Shown: positions 30,616 to 38,635, counted from the stretch's first letter. The stretch is DNA of 40,081 nt from Candidatus Magasanikiibacteriota bacterium (GCA_016234265.1 JACRFW010000033.1:1-40081); one strand, 5' to 3'. Notes: generated by a model not told the origin, from the letters alone. Translations and numbers: made by a program.

Positions 30616-31896
30616 TCAATTCCCACGGTCTCTCATCGCTTGAGCCACACGCGTGAGCGCAAGTACGAACGCGGCGGTACGCATTTTGATGTTATATTTT
30701 TCTTTAGTCGCCCAGACGGCATTGAAAGCATCTACCATAATTTTTTTCAACTTCTCCATCACTTCCGCTTCGGTCCAATAATAGTTGGAGGCGTTTTGTA
30801 CTTGTTCAAAGTACGACACGGTTACGCCGCCGGCGTTCGTGAGCACATCCGGAATAACGAGAATACCTTTTTGGAATAAGATTTCGTCAGCTTCAGGCGT
30901 AGTCGGACCATTCGCTAGCTCCGCAATAATTTTTGCTTTGACGCGCGACGCATTTTCCGCGGTGATCTGATTCTCCAGCGCCGCCGGCACGAGCACATCC
31001 ACTGCTAGCTCCAAAAGCTCCGCGTTGCTGATCGCCCGGCACGGGCCATCACTCGGCATCTGTTCCAAAGTACAGACCGTACCAATACAATAACACCCCA
31101 GCTGACCCCCGGCCTTTTTCAATTTTTCTGCTTTCTGCGGATCAATTCCCTCTTCATTATATACGCCTCCCTGCGAGTCGCTCACGGCCACGATCTTATA
31201 GCCCAGACCGTGTAAAATTTTTGCCATATAGCTTCCGGCATTGCCAAAACCCTGAATGGCGACCGTCGTTTCTTCCGGCTTCTTGCCCAGTTTTTTCATG
31301 AGCTCTTCCAGCACAAAGACGCCGCCCTGCGCTGTCGCCGAGCCGCGGCCGCGCGAACCACCGAGTGACAAGGGTTTGCCGGTGATCATTCCGGGCGCGT
31401 GCGTGCCAGTCAGCTTTTCGTATTCATCCAGCATCCAACCCATAATTTCGGGCGTGGTGTACACGTCCGGCGCTGGCACGTCAACTGTCGGCCCTAAATG
31501 TTTATAGAACGCCTGAATATACGCGCGCGACAATCGTTGAATTTCTCCAGCCGACAATTCTTTCGGATTCACAATGACCCCCCCTTTACCTCCACCAAGC
31601 GGCAGCCCCACCGCCGCGCACTTCACCATCATCCAGAAAGACAGTGCCTTTACCTCGTCTTCGGAAACATTCTGGTGAAACCGAATACCGCCTTTGTACG
31701 GACCAAGGGCGTCGTTGTACTGACTGCGAAACGCCGTAAATGTTTTTTCCGCGCCACTGTCAAGGCGCACTGTAACATCCGCTTTAAGCACGCGGTCAGG
31801 AGAATATAGCGCCCGAACCACTTCGGGAGAAAACTTCAAAATTTCCGCCGCCGTAGCGAGTTGGGCCAGGGCGTTTTGAAAAGCGGTGTTGGCCAT
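30616..31896 (-). CDS. Glu/Leu/Phe/Val dehydrogenase (glutamate dehydrogenase type)
   Basis: A 426-residue oxidative deaminase linking 2-oxoglutarate and ammonia to glutamate, or acting on branched-chain or aromatic amino acids. GPYKGGIRFHQNVSEDEV (about 65) and GLPLGGGKGGVIVNP (about 97) hold the substrate Lys residues, DVPAPDVYT the catalytic Asp, and VAIQGFGNAGSYMAKIL (about 218) the NAD(P)-binding fold. ELANGPTTPEADEIL and ILVIPDVLTNAGGVTVSYFEQVQN are also conserved. The overall pattern is closest to glutamate dehydrogenase, but specificity is not decided. There is a Cys-rich CYCIGTVC segment about residue 268. Gene symbol withheld because gdhA and gudB cannot be told apart. Confidence 0.93.
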   Translation of the reverse strand: MANTAFQNALAQLATAAEILKFSPEVVRALYSPDRVLKADVTVRLDSGAEKTFTAFRSQYNDALGPYKGGIRFHQNVSEDEVKALSFWMMVKCAAVGLPLGGGKGGVIVNPKELSAGEIQRLSRAYIQAFYKHLGPTVDVPAPDVYTTPEIMGWMLDEYEKLTGTHAPGMITGKPLSLGGSRGRGSATAQGGVFVLEELMKKLGKKPEETTVAIQGFGNAGSYMAKILHGLGYKIVAVSDSQGGVYNEEGIDPQKAEKLKKAGGQLGCYCIGTVCTLEQMPSDGPCRAISNAELLELAVDVLVPAALENQITAENASRVKAKIIAELANGPTTPEADEILFQKGILVIPDVLTNAGGVTVSYFEQVQNASNYYWTEAEVMEKLKKIMVDAFNAVWATKEKYNIKMRTAAFVLALTRVAQAMRDRGN

Positions 31897-31909
31897 AGGT
31901 GTAAAAAAA

Positions 31910-32025
31910 TTGTCATCCAGAGCTCTCGGGGGCGAAGGATCTTCCGAATTTTCGATGTCAATCGTTTACAGTGATTGAGAATTAGGAAGATTCTTCTCCC
32001 GACTGAGTCGGGATCTGAATGACAA
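31910..32025. repeat. ~115-bp palindromic repeat between gdh and trxA
   Basis: Starts TTGTCATCCAGAGCTC with GAAGGATCTTCC and ends CCCGACTGAGTCGGGATCTG then AATGACAA, with inner GGAAGATTCTTC. It separates gdh from the infB-trxA pair. Confidence 0.87.
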
Positions 32026-32040
32026 CTTAAAAATTTCAAA

Positions 32041-32361
32041 CTAGATATATTTCTTGATCATTTCTTCCAACTTCTCTTTCTGTATACCGCCAACTACCTG
32101 GTCAACCGCTTGGCCACCTTTGAAAAGAATGAAAGTCGGGATGCTCATGACATTGTACTGTCCGGCGGTGTTTGGGTTCTCATCCACATTTAATTTCCCA
32201 ATTTTAACATTCTGCCCGGCCATTTCCGTGGCCATAGTTTCCACAATCGGCCCCATCATCCGGCACGGGCCGCACCACGGCGCCCAAAAATCTACAAAGA
32301 CCGGGGCAGACGACTTGAGCACTTCGGCATCAAAATTACCATCAGTAAAAATATTTTCCAT
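32041..32361 (-). CDS. trxA: thioredoxin
   Basis: A 106-residue thioredoxin: FVDFWAPWCGPCRMMGPIVE with the redox WCGPC, LNVDENPNTAGQYNVMSIPTFILFKGG with the cis-Pro, and a normal final helix. The ATG at 32361 (MENIFTDGNF) is chosen as the usual start. An upstream in-frame ATG at 32391 follows the infB stop by 3 bp and would add ten residues; it cannot be excluded. Thioredoxin reduces protein disulfides, which may matter given the Cys-rich export protein here, but this is speculation. It is cotranscribed with infB. Confidence 0.95.
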   Translation of the reverse strand: MENIFTDGNFDAEVLKSSAPVFVDFWAPWCGPCRMMGPIVETMATEMAGQNVKIGKLNVDENPNTAGQYNVMSIPTFILFKGGQAVDQVVGGIQKEKLEEMIKKYI

Positions 32362-32394
32362 AGTAATATAAGTAGAATTATTAATTGTCATCTT

Positions 32395-34413
32395 TTATTT
32401 TAACACCAATTTTTTTTCTTTGCTCTCCTCCTTGAACGCCTCCAACACATCCCCTTCTTCCAATTTTACTTTTCCTTCAAACTGCAAGCCGCACTCATTG
32501 CCCTCCGGCACTTCATTCACGCTGGCCTTGCCGCTCTGAAGCTGCGCGATTTTGCCGATTCCAACAATTTCGCCGCCGCGCTTGACGCGCAGTCGGGCGT
32601 CTTTCAGAAGTTTGCCCTGCTCTACCCGGCCACCTACAATCATAACCTTTTTTTCCGTGCGGAACAAGGCCACTACCTTAAATATGCCAAGCTCGGTAGT
32701 GATGAACTCGGGAATGAGGAGTTTCTCCAACTCGTCCTTCACCCGGTCAAGCAGATCATAAATAACCCGGTATTGCTCATAAATAACACCGCCCGCCTGG
32801 ATCATTTCAAAAGCGACCGGGGAGGTGGTGACATTAAAGCCAAAAATCATGCCGTGCGACGTTTCCGCGCGTTTGACGTCATCAGCCGTGATATTTCCCA
32901 AACCCTTGCTCACCACCTGCACACCAACTTCTGCGCTCTTAATATTTTCCAGTGAACCAATAATGGCTTCCAGCGAACCAAGCGTATCAGCTTTAACAAC
33001 CAAATTGAGCATCTTCTTTCCTTCTTCGGTTTCTTCAGTTTGCTGGGCCGGGCTGATATGTTGTTCGGCGCCGGTCTGTTGAGATTTTTTGGTACGCACA
33101 TCCACCGTGAGGGCGTTCTCGGCGCGGCCAACATCCAGCACATCACCCACCTGCGGGGCGATCTTAAAACCTAAGATACGCACCGGGCAGCTTGGCGGAG
33201 CAGAGGTGAGCGGTTCGCCGCGATGGTCTTTGAGCGCCCGCACTTTGCCATAAATTTCTCCATTCACGACCAAGGGGTCGTTGACACGGAGCGTTCCAGT
33301 TTGGACAAGAATGGTCGCGACTGGCCCGGCCCCCTTATCAACGTGCGCTTCAATAACGGTGCCCGCGGCCGGGCGCGCCGGGTCGGCCTTAATGGTGGCC
33401 GCATTCATATCAGCCACAATGAGAAGCGTATCAAGAAGTGTATCAATGTTTAAATTTTGTTTAGCCGAAATTTCCACCTTGGGCACGTCTCCGCCCCACC
33501 CTTCCACCTGAATGCCGTGCTGGGCCAGGTCAGCGCAGACACGCTTCGCGTCAGCACCCGGTTTATCAATTTTGTTAATGGCAATAACCAACGGCAGCTT
33601 GGCCGCTTTGATAATATTAATTGCCTCCACGGTCTGCGGCTTCACGCTATCATCAGCCGCGACCACGAGAATAGCAATATCAGCGACTTTGGCGCCGCGA
33701 CTGCGCATCACTGTGAACGCTTCGTGCCCGGGAGTGTCAATGAAGGTGAGCGGAGTTTTTTCTTTAGTCTTAGGGTTGATCCAGACCACCTGATAGGCGC
33801 CAATATGCTGGGTAATGCCGCCAGCTTCACCAGCCATCACATCGGTATGACGAATGGAATCCAGCAATTTGGTTTTACCGTGATCAACGTGGCCCATGAC
33901 GACAATAACCGGCGGCCGCGGAGTGGTGCCCGGCGTGGACAAAAGAGTTTCCAGGCTTTCGGTATGCTCATTAGTAGCCGCCGCTCCGGTTGGAGCGCTC
34001 ACTTTCTCCACCGCAAAACCAAGCTCCTCGGCCATAATAACGGCGGTGTCATAATCAATATTCTCATTCTGATTGGTAAGAATCCCGTTTTTCATCAGCT
34101 CCATAATGAGACGGTTGATGGGGATAGCCAACACATCGGCGAGCTGACGCACAGTGAGCACATGCGGCAGAACCACTTTGGCGCCGCTCGTCTTGCGCTG
34201 TTCTTTTTCCAATTCTTTTTGTTTATCGCGTTCTTCCTGTTCGCGCTTTTCTAAAACGAATTTAATGCGCCGCCAATCTTTTTGGATCTGCTGGGCTACC
34301 CTATCATCTACCTTGATAGACTTAGCGCCGATATCATAACCAAACTCCGGCAGAATTTGCAGGAGCTTTACTGGGTGGATGCGGAGTTGTCGAGCTAATT
34401 CGGTGACGTTCAT
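32395..34413 (-). CDS. infB: translation initiation factor IF-2
   Basis: A 672-residue IF-2 that places initiator tRNA on the 30S subunit. The start is the ATG at 34411-34413 ([21 protein letters not shown]); an upstream ATG in the open frame lies in the promoter region. The N-terminal IF2_N modules occupy about 1-150 and are shorter than in E. coli. The GTPase domain has G1 [14 protein letters not shown] (about 176), G3 DTPGHEAF and G4 [10 protein letters not shown]. Domains II to IV follow to the C-terminus, ending with [12 protein letters not shown]. trxA follows on the same strand. Confidence 0.97.
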   Translation of the reverse strand: MNVTELARQLRIHPVKLLQILPEFGYDIGAKSIKVDDRVAQQIQKDWRRIKFVLEKREQEERDKQKELEKEQRKTSGAKVVLPHVLTVRQLADVLAIPINRLIMELMKNGILTNQNENIDYDTAVIMAEELGFAVEKVSAPTGAAATNEHTESLETLLSTPGTTPRPPVIVVMGHVDHGKTKLLDSIRHTDVMAGEAGGITQHIGAYQVVWINPKTKEKTPLTFIDTPGHEAFTVMRSRGAKVADIAILVVAADDSVKPQTVEAINIIKAAKLPLVIAINKIDKPGADAKRVCADLAQHGIQVEGWGGDVPKVEISAKQNLNIDTLLDTLLIVADMNAATIKADPARPAAGTVIEAHVDKGAGPVATILVQTGTLRVNDPLVVNGEIYGKVRALKDHRGEPLTSAPPSCPVRILGFKIAPQVGDVLDVGRAENALTVDVRTKKSQQTGAEQHISPAQQTEETEEGKKMLNLVVKADTLGSLEAIIGSLENIKSAEVGVQVVSKGLGNITADDVKRAETSHGMIFGFNVTTSPVAFEMIQAGGVIYEQYRVIYDLLDRVKDELEKLLIPEFITTELGIFKVVALFRTEKKVMIVGGRVEQGKLLKDARLRVKRGGEIVGIGKIAQLQSGKASVNEVPEGNECGLQFEGKVKLEEGDVLEAFKEESKEKKLVLK

Positions 34414-34440
34414 GAAAAACAAAATTATTAAAGTTTCCTT

Positions 34441-34469
34441 AGTATACAGCAAAAAAATGACGACGTCAA
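34441..34469 (-). promoter_or_regulatory. infB-trxA promoter
   Basis: Minus strand -35 TTGACG (34464-34469), 17-bp spacer, -10 TATACT (34441-34446). The leader is about 25 nt. Confidence 0.8.
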
Positions 34470-34495
34470 CTTGCAGTTAACACAACTATTCGCTA

Positions 34496-34512
34496 CCATA
34501 GCCCTGCTATGG
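34496..34512 (+). other. hairpin over the truB start codon
   Basis: CCATAG (34496-34501) and CTATGG (34507-34512) flank a CCCTG loop, and the right arm contains the ATG of truB (34509-34511). It could lower initiation or mark a very short leader. Confidence 0.45.
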
Positions 34513-35321
34513 AGCTACCAAAAAACTTCCTCCTCATCAATAAACCGCTCGGCTGGACCAGCTTTGATATGGTTGGCTATATACGAAAAAAAATTGCGCA
34601 ATCACTTTGTCATCCTGAGCAAAACGAAGGATCTCTCAAGCTAGGCGTAAGGGATTCTTCCTGCCCGACATGCCCGACGGCAAGTCGTGGCGGGCGGGCG
34701 GTCGCTTCACTCACTCAGAATGACAAACGAACAAAACGAATCAAAGTCGGCCACGCCGGCACGCTTGACCCCTTCGCTACCGGCCTTTTAATCGTCGGCG
34801 TTGGCCGCGAAGCGACCAAACGCCTGGATGAATTTAAAAATCTGCCCAAGACCTATGTCGCGACCATTCATCTGGGGGCAACGAGCGACACCGGCGACCC
34901 AACGGGAAAAATTACAGAAGGGGGAATAATAAACAGACCGGATATAGAAACAGTCCAGGCTGTTCTTAAAACTTTTCTCGGCCAACAACTACAAACCCCT
35001 CCTATGCACTCCGCCAAGAGCGTTGGCGGCGTGCGACTCTACAAACTCGCCCGGCAAGGCAAAAAAATAGAAAGACAGCCAAGTAAAATTGAAATAATAA
35101 ATACCAGGCTCGTCACCTACTCATACCCGGAATTAAAAATTGAAGTAACCTGCAGCTCTGGAACGTACATTCGGACGCTGGCCGAAGATATTGGCAAAAA
35201 ACTTGGCACTAGCGCCTACTGTGAAGAGTTGACGCGAACTAAAATTGGTGAGTATGCGCTTGCCCAAGCCCAAACCCCGGCAGCGGCCTTGACCATAATC
35301 ACCAAAATGCTACCAAAATAG
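34509..35321 (+). CDS. truB: tRNA pseudouridine synthase B, with repeat-encoded insert
   Basis: TruB makes pseudouridine 55 in the T loop of tRNAs. The 270-residue protein has LLINKPLGWTSFDMV (about 8-22), the catalytic Asp in VGHAGTLDPFATGLLIVGVG (about 81-100), KTYVATIHLGATSDTGDPTG, and PPMHSAKSVGGVRLYKLARQGK plus CSSGTYIRTLAEDIG near the C-terminus. Residues about 34-73 between these motifs are an insertion (LCHPEQNEGSLKLGVRDSS ... VASLTQND) encoded by a complete palindromic repeat of exactly 120 bp, so the frame is kept. Enzyme length without it would match a short TruB. It is divergent from infB. Confidence 0.94.
   Translation: MELPKNFLLINKPLGWTSFDMVGYIRKKIAQSLCHPEQNEGSLKLGVRDSSCPTCPTASRGGRAVASLTQNDKRTKRIKVGHAGTLDPFATGLLIVGVGREATKRLDEFKNLPKTYVATIHLGATSDTGDPTGKITEGGIINRPDIETVQAVLKTFLGQQLQTPPMHSAKSVGGVRLYKLARQGKKIERQPSKIEIINTRLVTYSYPELKIEVTCSSGTYIRTLAEDIGKKLGTSAYCEELTRTKIGEYALAQAQTPAAALTIITKMLPK
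34607..34726. repeat. 120-bp palindromic repeat read in frame inside truB
   Basis: Starts TTGTCATCCTGAGC with GAAGGATCTC and ends ACTCACTCAGAATGACAA. The length is divisible by three, and the host frame has no stop through it. The middle has CCCGACATGCCCGACGGC and GGCGGGCGGGC segments. Confidence 0.88.
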
Positions 35322-35337
35322 GAGGGTTTCGTGTTGT

Positions 35338-35366
35338 TTGACAAGCATAGCCATTGGTGCTATACT
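35338..35366 (+). promoter_or_regulatory. strong sigma-70 type promoter upstream of rny
   Basis: Perfect -35 TTGACA (35338-35343), 17-bp spacer, -10 TATACT (35361-35366). The following region to the rny start is about 240 nt, longer than most leaders in this window. Confidence 0.78.
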
Positions 35367-35469
35367 GTTCTTAACTTTAACTATTAAAAGATTTTGAAGA
35401 ATCGTTTCCTTCACGCTAGAAAGAAACACAGGAGTTTTGGCTAATTTTACGTTAAATCTGAACTCAACT

Positions 35470-35529
35470 ATGTCTTTTATCGCGGCTCGAGCACAGGAAT
35501 TAAAACGCTTCCTAAAAGCGAACGCCTAA
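35470..35529 (+). CDS. possible leader peptide or small ORF before rny
   Basis: A 19-codon frame starting ATG at 35470 encodes MSFIAARAQELKRFLKANA. It lacks a clear ribosome binding site. It lies in the long leader after a consensus promoter and before rny, so it may be a regulatory leader peptide, a tiny protein or chance. Codon content does not decide. Confidence 0.25.
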   Translation: MSFIAARAQELKRFLKANA

Positions 35530-35609
35530 ACGCTCGGTGTTGTTGTAATTGACTGCTTCTTTCTTCGTCGCAATGGCAAACGTCCTCAAGATCGTGAGAA
35601 TTTTAGTAT

Positions 35610-37142
35610 ATGGCGGAAAAATACATTATCGCTTCACTGCTCATCGCCGCGGCCGGCGGTGCCGGGGTCGCGATCGGCTACTTCCTGCGCAAAAAAATCG
35701 CCCAGGCTGAAGTCAACTCGCTGGAGGCCAAAGCCGAAAAAATAATAACCGAAGCGAAAAACAAGCAACAGAGCCTTATCCTTGAAGCCAAGGAGAAAGC
35801 CGTGCGTGTTCTGGATGAAGCCAAGCGTGAGGAAGCGCGGATGCGCCAGGAGGTGCACGCTGAAAAACAGCGGGTGGAAAAGCGCGAAACCATGTTTGAC
35901 CAGAAACTCATTGAATTTCAGGACAAACAAACCGAGCTCGTGAAAAAAGTGGAACGCGTCCAACAAATTAAACAGGAAATAGAACAAGTCAAAGAACAGG
36001 AAATCGCCAAGCTCCAGGAAGTAGCCGGCTTAGATCGCGATGAAGCCAAAGAGCAGCTACTCAAAAAAGTGGAAGAGGTTAGCAAGAACGATCTGCTCGG
36101 CCGGGTTTTGAAACTCCAGCGCGAATCGTCGGAAGTGTTTGAAGAAAAAGCCAAAGAAATAATCGTCGGCACCATGCATCGTTGCGCTGTAAGCCACGCC
36201 GCGGAAAATACTTCCAGCCTGGTCACTATCCCCTCGGAAGAAATGAAGGGACGCATCATCGGCAAAGAAGGCCGCAATATCAAGACCATTGAAAAACTCA
36301 CCGGCTGTGAAATTATCATTGACGACTCACCCGACTCCATTGTGGTCTCCGGATTCTCCACCATTCGCCGCCAGATTGCCAAACTCGCCATTGAAAAACT
36401 TATCATTGATGGCCGCATTCAGCCCGCCCGTATTGAAGAGTTTGTGGAGAAAGCCAAACAAGATCTTTCTCTGGATATCAAAAAAGCCGGTGAAGAGGCT
36501 CTCTACAAAATGGGCATCACCGGCATTGACCCAAAACTGGTGAACATCGTCGGGCGATTAAAATACCGCACCAGCTATGGCCAAAACGTTTTAAATCATT
36601 GTATGGAGGTGGGCTATGTCTCTGGCATGATGGCCGCTGAACTGGGTATGGACGCGACGCTCGCCAAAAAATGTGGCTTCTTCCACGACATCGGCAAATC
36701 AGTGGACCATGAAACCCAAGGCTCGCACCCGGAAATAGGCCACATGATCCTCAAAAAGTTCAACATGGACGAGGATATCTGCCAGGCCGCGCTCACCCAC
36801 CACAACGATATCCCCTACAACGCTTTCTCCTCGGTCACTAAAGCCGCCGATGCTTGCTCGGCCGGTCGTATCGGCGCTCGCCGCGACAGCTACGAACAAT
36901 ACATCACCCGCCTGGAAGACCTAGAGAAAACCGCCTCCAGCTTCAATGGCATTGAAAAGGTCTATGCTATTCAGGCCGGCCGTGAAGTGCGCGTGTTCGT
37001 AAAACCCAATGAAGTTGATGACTATTCCGCTTTCCAGCTCGCCAAGGATATTGCTCACAAGATTGAGCAAGAATTGAAATACCCCGGTGAAATCCGCGTG
37101 TCGGTTATACGCGAAACTCGCGTCGTAGAATACGCCAAGTAA
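35610..37142 (+). CDS. rny: ribonuclease Y
   Basis: The 510-residue membrane-anchored endoribonuclease starts mRNA decay. One N-terminal TM (about 5-25), a long coiled coil (about 30-175, many KEQ/EEA repeats), a KH domain with EEMKGRIIGKEGRNIKTIEKLTG (about 209-231), and an HD domain with HCMEVGYVS, KCGFFHDIGKSVDHE and LTHHND (about 330-400) that binds metal. Length and order match the family. It follows truB by about 290 bp but has its own promoter at 35338-35366. Confidence 0.97.
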   Translation: MAEKYIIASLLIAAAGGAGVAIGYFLRKKIAQAEVNSLEAKAEKIITEAKNKQQSLILEAKEKAVRVLDEAKREEARMRQEVHAEKQRVEKRETMFDQKLIEFQDKQTELVKKVERVQQIKQEIEQVKEQEIAKLQEVAGLDRDEAKEQLLKKVEEVSKNDLLGRVLKLQRESSEVFEEKAKEIIVGTMHRCAVSHAAENTSSLVTIPSEEMKGRIIGKEGRNIKTIEKLTGCEIIIDDSPDSIVVSGFSTIRRQIAKLAIEKLIIDGRIQPARIEEFVEKAKQDLSLDIKKAGEEALYKMGITGIDPKLVNIVGRLKYRTSYGQNVLNHCMEVGYVSGMMAAELGMDATLAKKCGFFHDIGKSVDHETQGSHPEIGHMILKKFNMDEDICQAALTHHNDIPYNAFSSVTKAADACSAGRIGARRDSYEQYITRLEDLEKTASSFNGIEKVYAIQAGREVRVFVKPNEVDDYSAFQLAKDIAHKIEQELKYPGEIRVSVIRETRVVEYAK

Positions 37143-37248
37143 ACGTGTGGATAACTCATTTGTGCTAACTGTAGCCAAAATAGGTGATAAATGGTATAGT
37201 GGAGAAGTAAAAATTAACTTTAACTTAATTACTCTTAATTAATAGTCT

Positions 37249-37527
37249 ATGAACAAAGCCGAATTAGCCCAACTTTTAGCCGATAAATTGAATGTTTCCA
37301 AACGAGAAACAGAAGACATGTTAAACGCATTCGTGGACGCGGTCACCGACCAGCTCAAACAAGGCAACGAAGTGGTTCTCACCGGTTTTGGCGCCTTTAG
37401 CTCCAAACAGCGCGCTGCCCGCACTGGCGTTAACCCACAGAATCCTACCCAAAAAATCCAAATTCCTGCCGTGAAGGTTCCGAAATTCAAGGCCGGAAAA
37501 GCACTGAAAGACGCGCTTAAAGCTTAA
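37249..37527 (+). CDS. HU-family DNA-binding protein, copy 1
   Basis: A 92-residue histone-like protein: KAELAQLLADKLNVSKRETEDMLNAFVDAVTDQL (N-terminal helices), VVLTGFGAFSSKQRAARTGVNPQNPTQKIQIPAVKVPKFKAGKALKDALK, with the DNA-bending arm GVNPQNPTQKIQI and conserved Pro. It works as a dimer and compacts or bends DNA. A TATAGT -10-like box lies at 37195-37200. Downstream at 37595-37633 is the tail of a second copy. Confidence 0.95.
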   Translation: MNKAELAQLLADKLNVSKRETEDMLNAFVDAVTDQLKQGNEVVLTGFGAFSSKQRAARTGVNPQNPTQKIQIPAVKVPKFKAGKALKDALKA

Positions 37528-37554
37528 ACCAAACAATAATTACTAATCTAAAGC

Positions 37555-37593
37555 TCCCAACAGCCGCAGTCCCGCACCGACTGGTTGCTGGGA
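37555..37593 (+). other. hairpin between HU and the HU remnant
   Basis: TCCCA at 37555 pairs with TGGGA ending at 37593, and inside CAGTC pairs with GACTG around CCGCACC. It ends two bases before the remnant codons begin. Confidence 0.5.
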
Positions 37594-37594
37594 C

Positions 37595-37633
37595 AAAGCC
37601 GGTAAGGCTCTCAAGGACGCTCTCAAGGCCTAA
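37595..37633 (+). pseudogene. 13-codon C-terminal remnant of a second HU gene
   Basis: The sequence reads AAA GCC GGT AAG GCT CTC and so on to TAA, encoding KAGKALKDALKA plus stop. This is identical to the last 12 residues of the intact HU gene 100 bp upstream, but nearly all codons use different third bases. It therefore comes from a diverged paralogue, not from a recent copy. The rest of the gene is gone. Confidence 0.75.
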
Positions 37634-37654
37634 CCGGAAAGAACACCTTAAAAT

Positions 37655-37680
37655 AAACCCGTCGTAATGGCGGGTTTTTT
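37655..37680 (+). terminator. terminator after HU/HU remnant
   Basis: AAACCCG (37655-37661) and CGGGTTT (37671-37677) flank a 9-nt loop, followed by a T-run. Confidence 0.8.
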
Positions 37681-37696
37681 AGTGATAGTAATTACC

Positions 37697-37725
37697 TTGA
37701 CTTTTAAAGAAAAAAAACATATACT
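37697..37725 (+). promoter_or_regulatory. promoter of the GIY-YIG/tRNA-Glu unit
   Basis: -35 TTGACT (37697-37702), 17-bp spacer, -10 TATACT (37720-37725). The leader to the GIY-YIG start is about 165 nt. Confidence 0.75.
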
Positions 37726-37893
37726 GCTGTACATTGCTAAGCGACTGACGGGATCGTCTCACTCTGGCGGGTGATGGCCCGGAATCCTGACTTTTAATGA
37801 TGGCCATAATGGTTAGGACATTGCCCTTTTCACCCTCGCGGGTGATCCCCCGCCTCTGATTTTTGTGGAGGGGGACAAGGCTCGTATAAATCT
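37726..37893 (+). ncRNA. structured leader with hairpins and a tRNA-Glu fragment
   Basis: Stems include ATGGCC/GGCCAT (37774-37807), TCACCC/GGGTGA with a TCGC tetraloop (37830-37845), and TCCCCC/GGGGGA (37846-37875). A motif GCGGGTGAT followed by CCC(C)G occurs twice about 71 bp apart (37767 and 37838 regions). Embedded at 37807-37829 is a 23-nt exact match to the tRNA-Glu at 38170-38192. I could not match it to a known riboswitch. Confidence 0.4.
37802..37829 (+). pseudogene. tRNA-Glu fragment
   Basis: GGCC then, after a deletion of the D-stem 5' side, 23 bases identical to positions 38170-38192 of the intact tRNA-Glu (D-loop through the anticodon-loop start). It lacks the anticodon stem 3' side, T arm and acceptor, so it is not a tRNA. 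Confidence 0.65.
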
Positions 37894-38154
37894 ATGTTTT
37901 ACGTCTATCTACTTCGAAGTGTTACCAGAGAAAACTGGTCATACATCGGTTGCTGTGATGACTTAAAAATACGATTTATCCGGCATAGCAAAGGCGATGT
38001 GCCATCAACAAAAGCATACCGACCGCACATATTAGTTTACTATGAAGCGTACAAGAACAAAACCGACGCTCGGAAACGAGAAATAGAATTAAAAAGAAGC
38101 GCGGTAAAAAAGCAAGAGCTTTTAAAAAGAGTGGAAAACAGTTTAAAAAAGTAG
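37894..38154 (+). CDS. small GIY-YIG nuclease family protein
   Basis: An 86-residue GIY-YIG domain protein: FYVYLLRS (motif 1), SYIGCCDDLKIRFIRHSKGD (the YIG motif with conserved Arg), then VYYEAYKNKTDARKREIELKR with the metal-binding Glu region. This class (UPF0213-like) includes small standalone nucleases. It is followed after 3 bp by tRNA-Glu and preceded by a tRNA-Glu fragment in its leader, and it is cotranscribed with the tRNA. A decayed relative is at 9242-9380. DNA target and mobility are unknown. Confidence 0.85.
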   Translation: MFYVYLLRSVTRENWSYIGCCDDLKIRFIRHSKGDVPSTKAYRPHILVYYEAYKNKTDARKREIELKRSAVKKQELLKRVENSLKK

Positions 38155-38157
38155 CAC

Positions 38158-38232
38158 GGCCTCATCGTCTAATGGTTAGGACATTGCCCTTTCAAGGCGA
38201 AAATACGAGTTCGATCCTCGTTGGGGCTACCA
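38158..38232 (+). tRNA. tRNA-Glu (anticodon TTC)
   Basis: The acceptor arm (38158-38164) pairs with 38222-38228, with one G-U pair at the end. The anticodon loop CTTTCAA (38189-38195) sits between TTGCC and GGCGA, giving anticodon TTC at 38191-38193. The T arm is ACGAG-TTCGATC-CTCGT, followed by discriminator A and an encoded CCA (38230-38232). A terminator follows. Confidence 0.95.
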
Positions 38233-38234
38233 GA

Positions 38235-38263
38235 AAAAACACCGCTGAATATGTGGTGTTTTT
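38235..38263 (+). terminator. terminator after tRNA-Glu
   Basis: AAAAACACC (38235-38243) and GGTGTTTTT (38255-38263) flank an 11-nt loop, ending in a T-run. Confidence 0.85.
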
Positions 38264-38282
38264 GTTTCTACACACCCCCCTA

Positions 38283-38311
38283 TTGCTCAATTTCCTAGGA
38301 AACTGTATACT
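38283..38311 (+). promoter_or_regulatory. promoter of the second HU-type gene
   Basis: -35 TTGCTC (38283-38288), 17-bp spacer, -10 TATACT (38306-38311), about 43 nt before the ATG. Confidence 0.6.
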
Positions 38312-38353
38312 ATCCACATAATACTTAATTTTTATTCTTAACCATATTTATAT

Positions 38354-38635
38354 ATGGCAGGTTTGACCAAGTCGGCCTTACTCTCACTGTTGGCCGAAAA
38401 GTCGGGTTTAAGTAAAAAGGACGTGGCAGCGTTCTTGGATACACTCGCTGAAACAGCCTACAAAGAGGTCAAAAAAGCCGGTGTATTTGTTCTTCCTGGT
38501 TTTGGCAAAATGGTGAAAGTGCACCGCGCCGAGCGCATGGGCCGCAACCCAGCCACTGGCGAAACCATCAAAATTGCTGCCAAAACGGTAGCCAAATTCC
38601 GCCTCTCCAAAGCCGCCAAAGAGGCCGTTCTGTAA
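38354..38635 (+). CDS. HU-family DNA-binding protein, copy 2 (divergent)
   Basis: A 93-residue HU-like protein: KSALLSLLAEKSGLSKKDVAAFLDTLAETAYKEVKKAGVFVLPGFGKMVKVHRAERMGRNPATGETIKIAAKTVAKFRLSKAAKEAVL. The GRNPATGETIKI arm and PGFGK turn are typical, but sequence is far from copy 1. Such diverged HU genes with the FVLPGFGK pattern are common in Patescibacteria. It has its own promoter and a strong terminator. Confidence 0.93.
   Translation: MAGLTKSALLSLLAEKSGLSKKDVAAFLDTLAETAYKEVKKAGVFVLPGFGKMVKVHRAERMGRNPATGETIKIAAKTVAKFRLSKAAKEAVL

Noticed and set aside
13951-34726. Dispersed repeats as a CRISPR array
   Set aside because: The repeats are ~110 bp, far apart and inside genes, with no regular spacers and no cas genes.
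35400-35609. tmRNA in the rny leader
   Set aside because: The short frame ends in ANA then stop, but there is no tRNA-like acceptor/T-arm portion and no CCA end nearby.
37726-37893. Known riboswitch or SRP RNA
   Set aside because: Hairpins are clear, but I could not align the conserved cores of fluoride, glycine or SRP RNAs.
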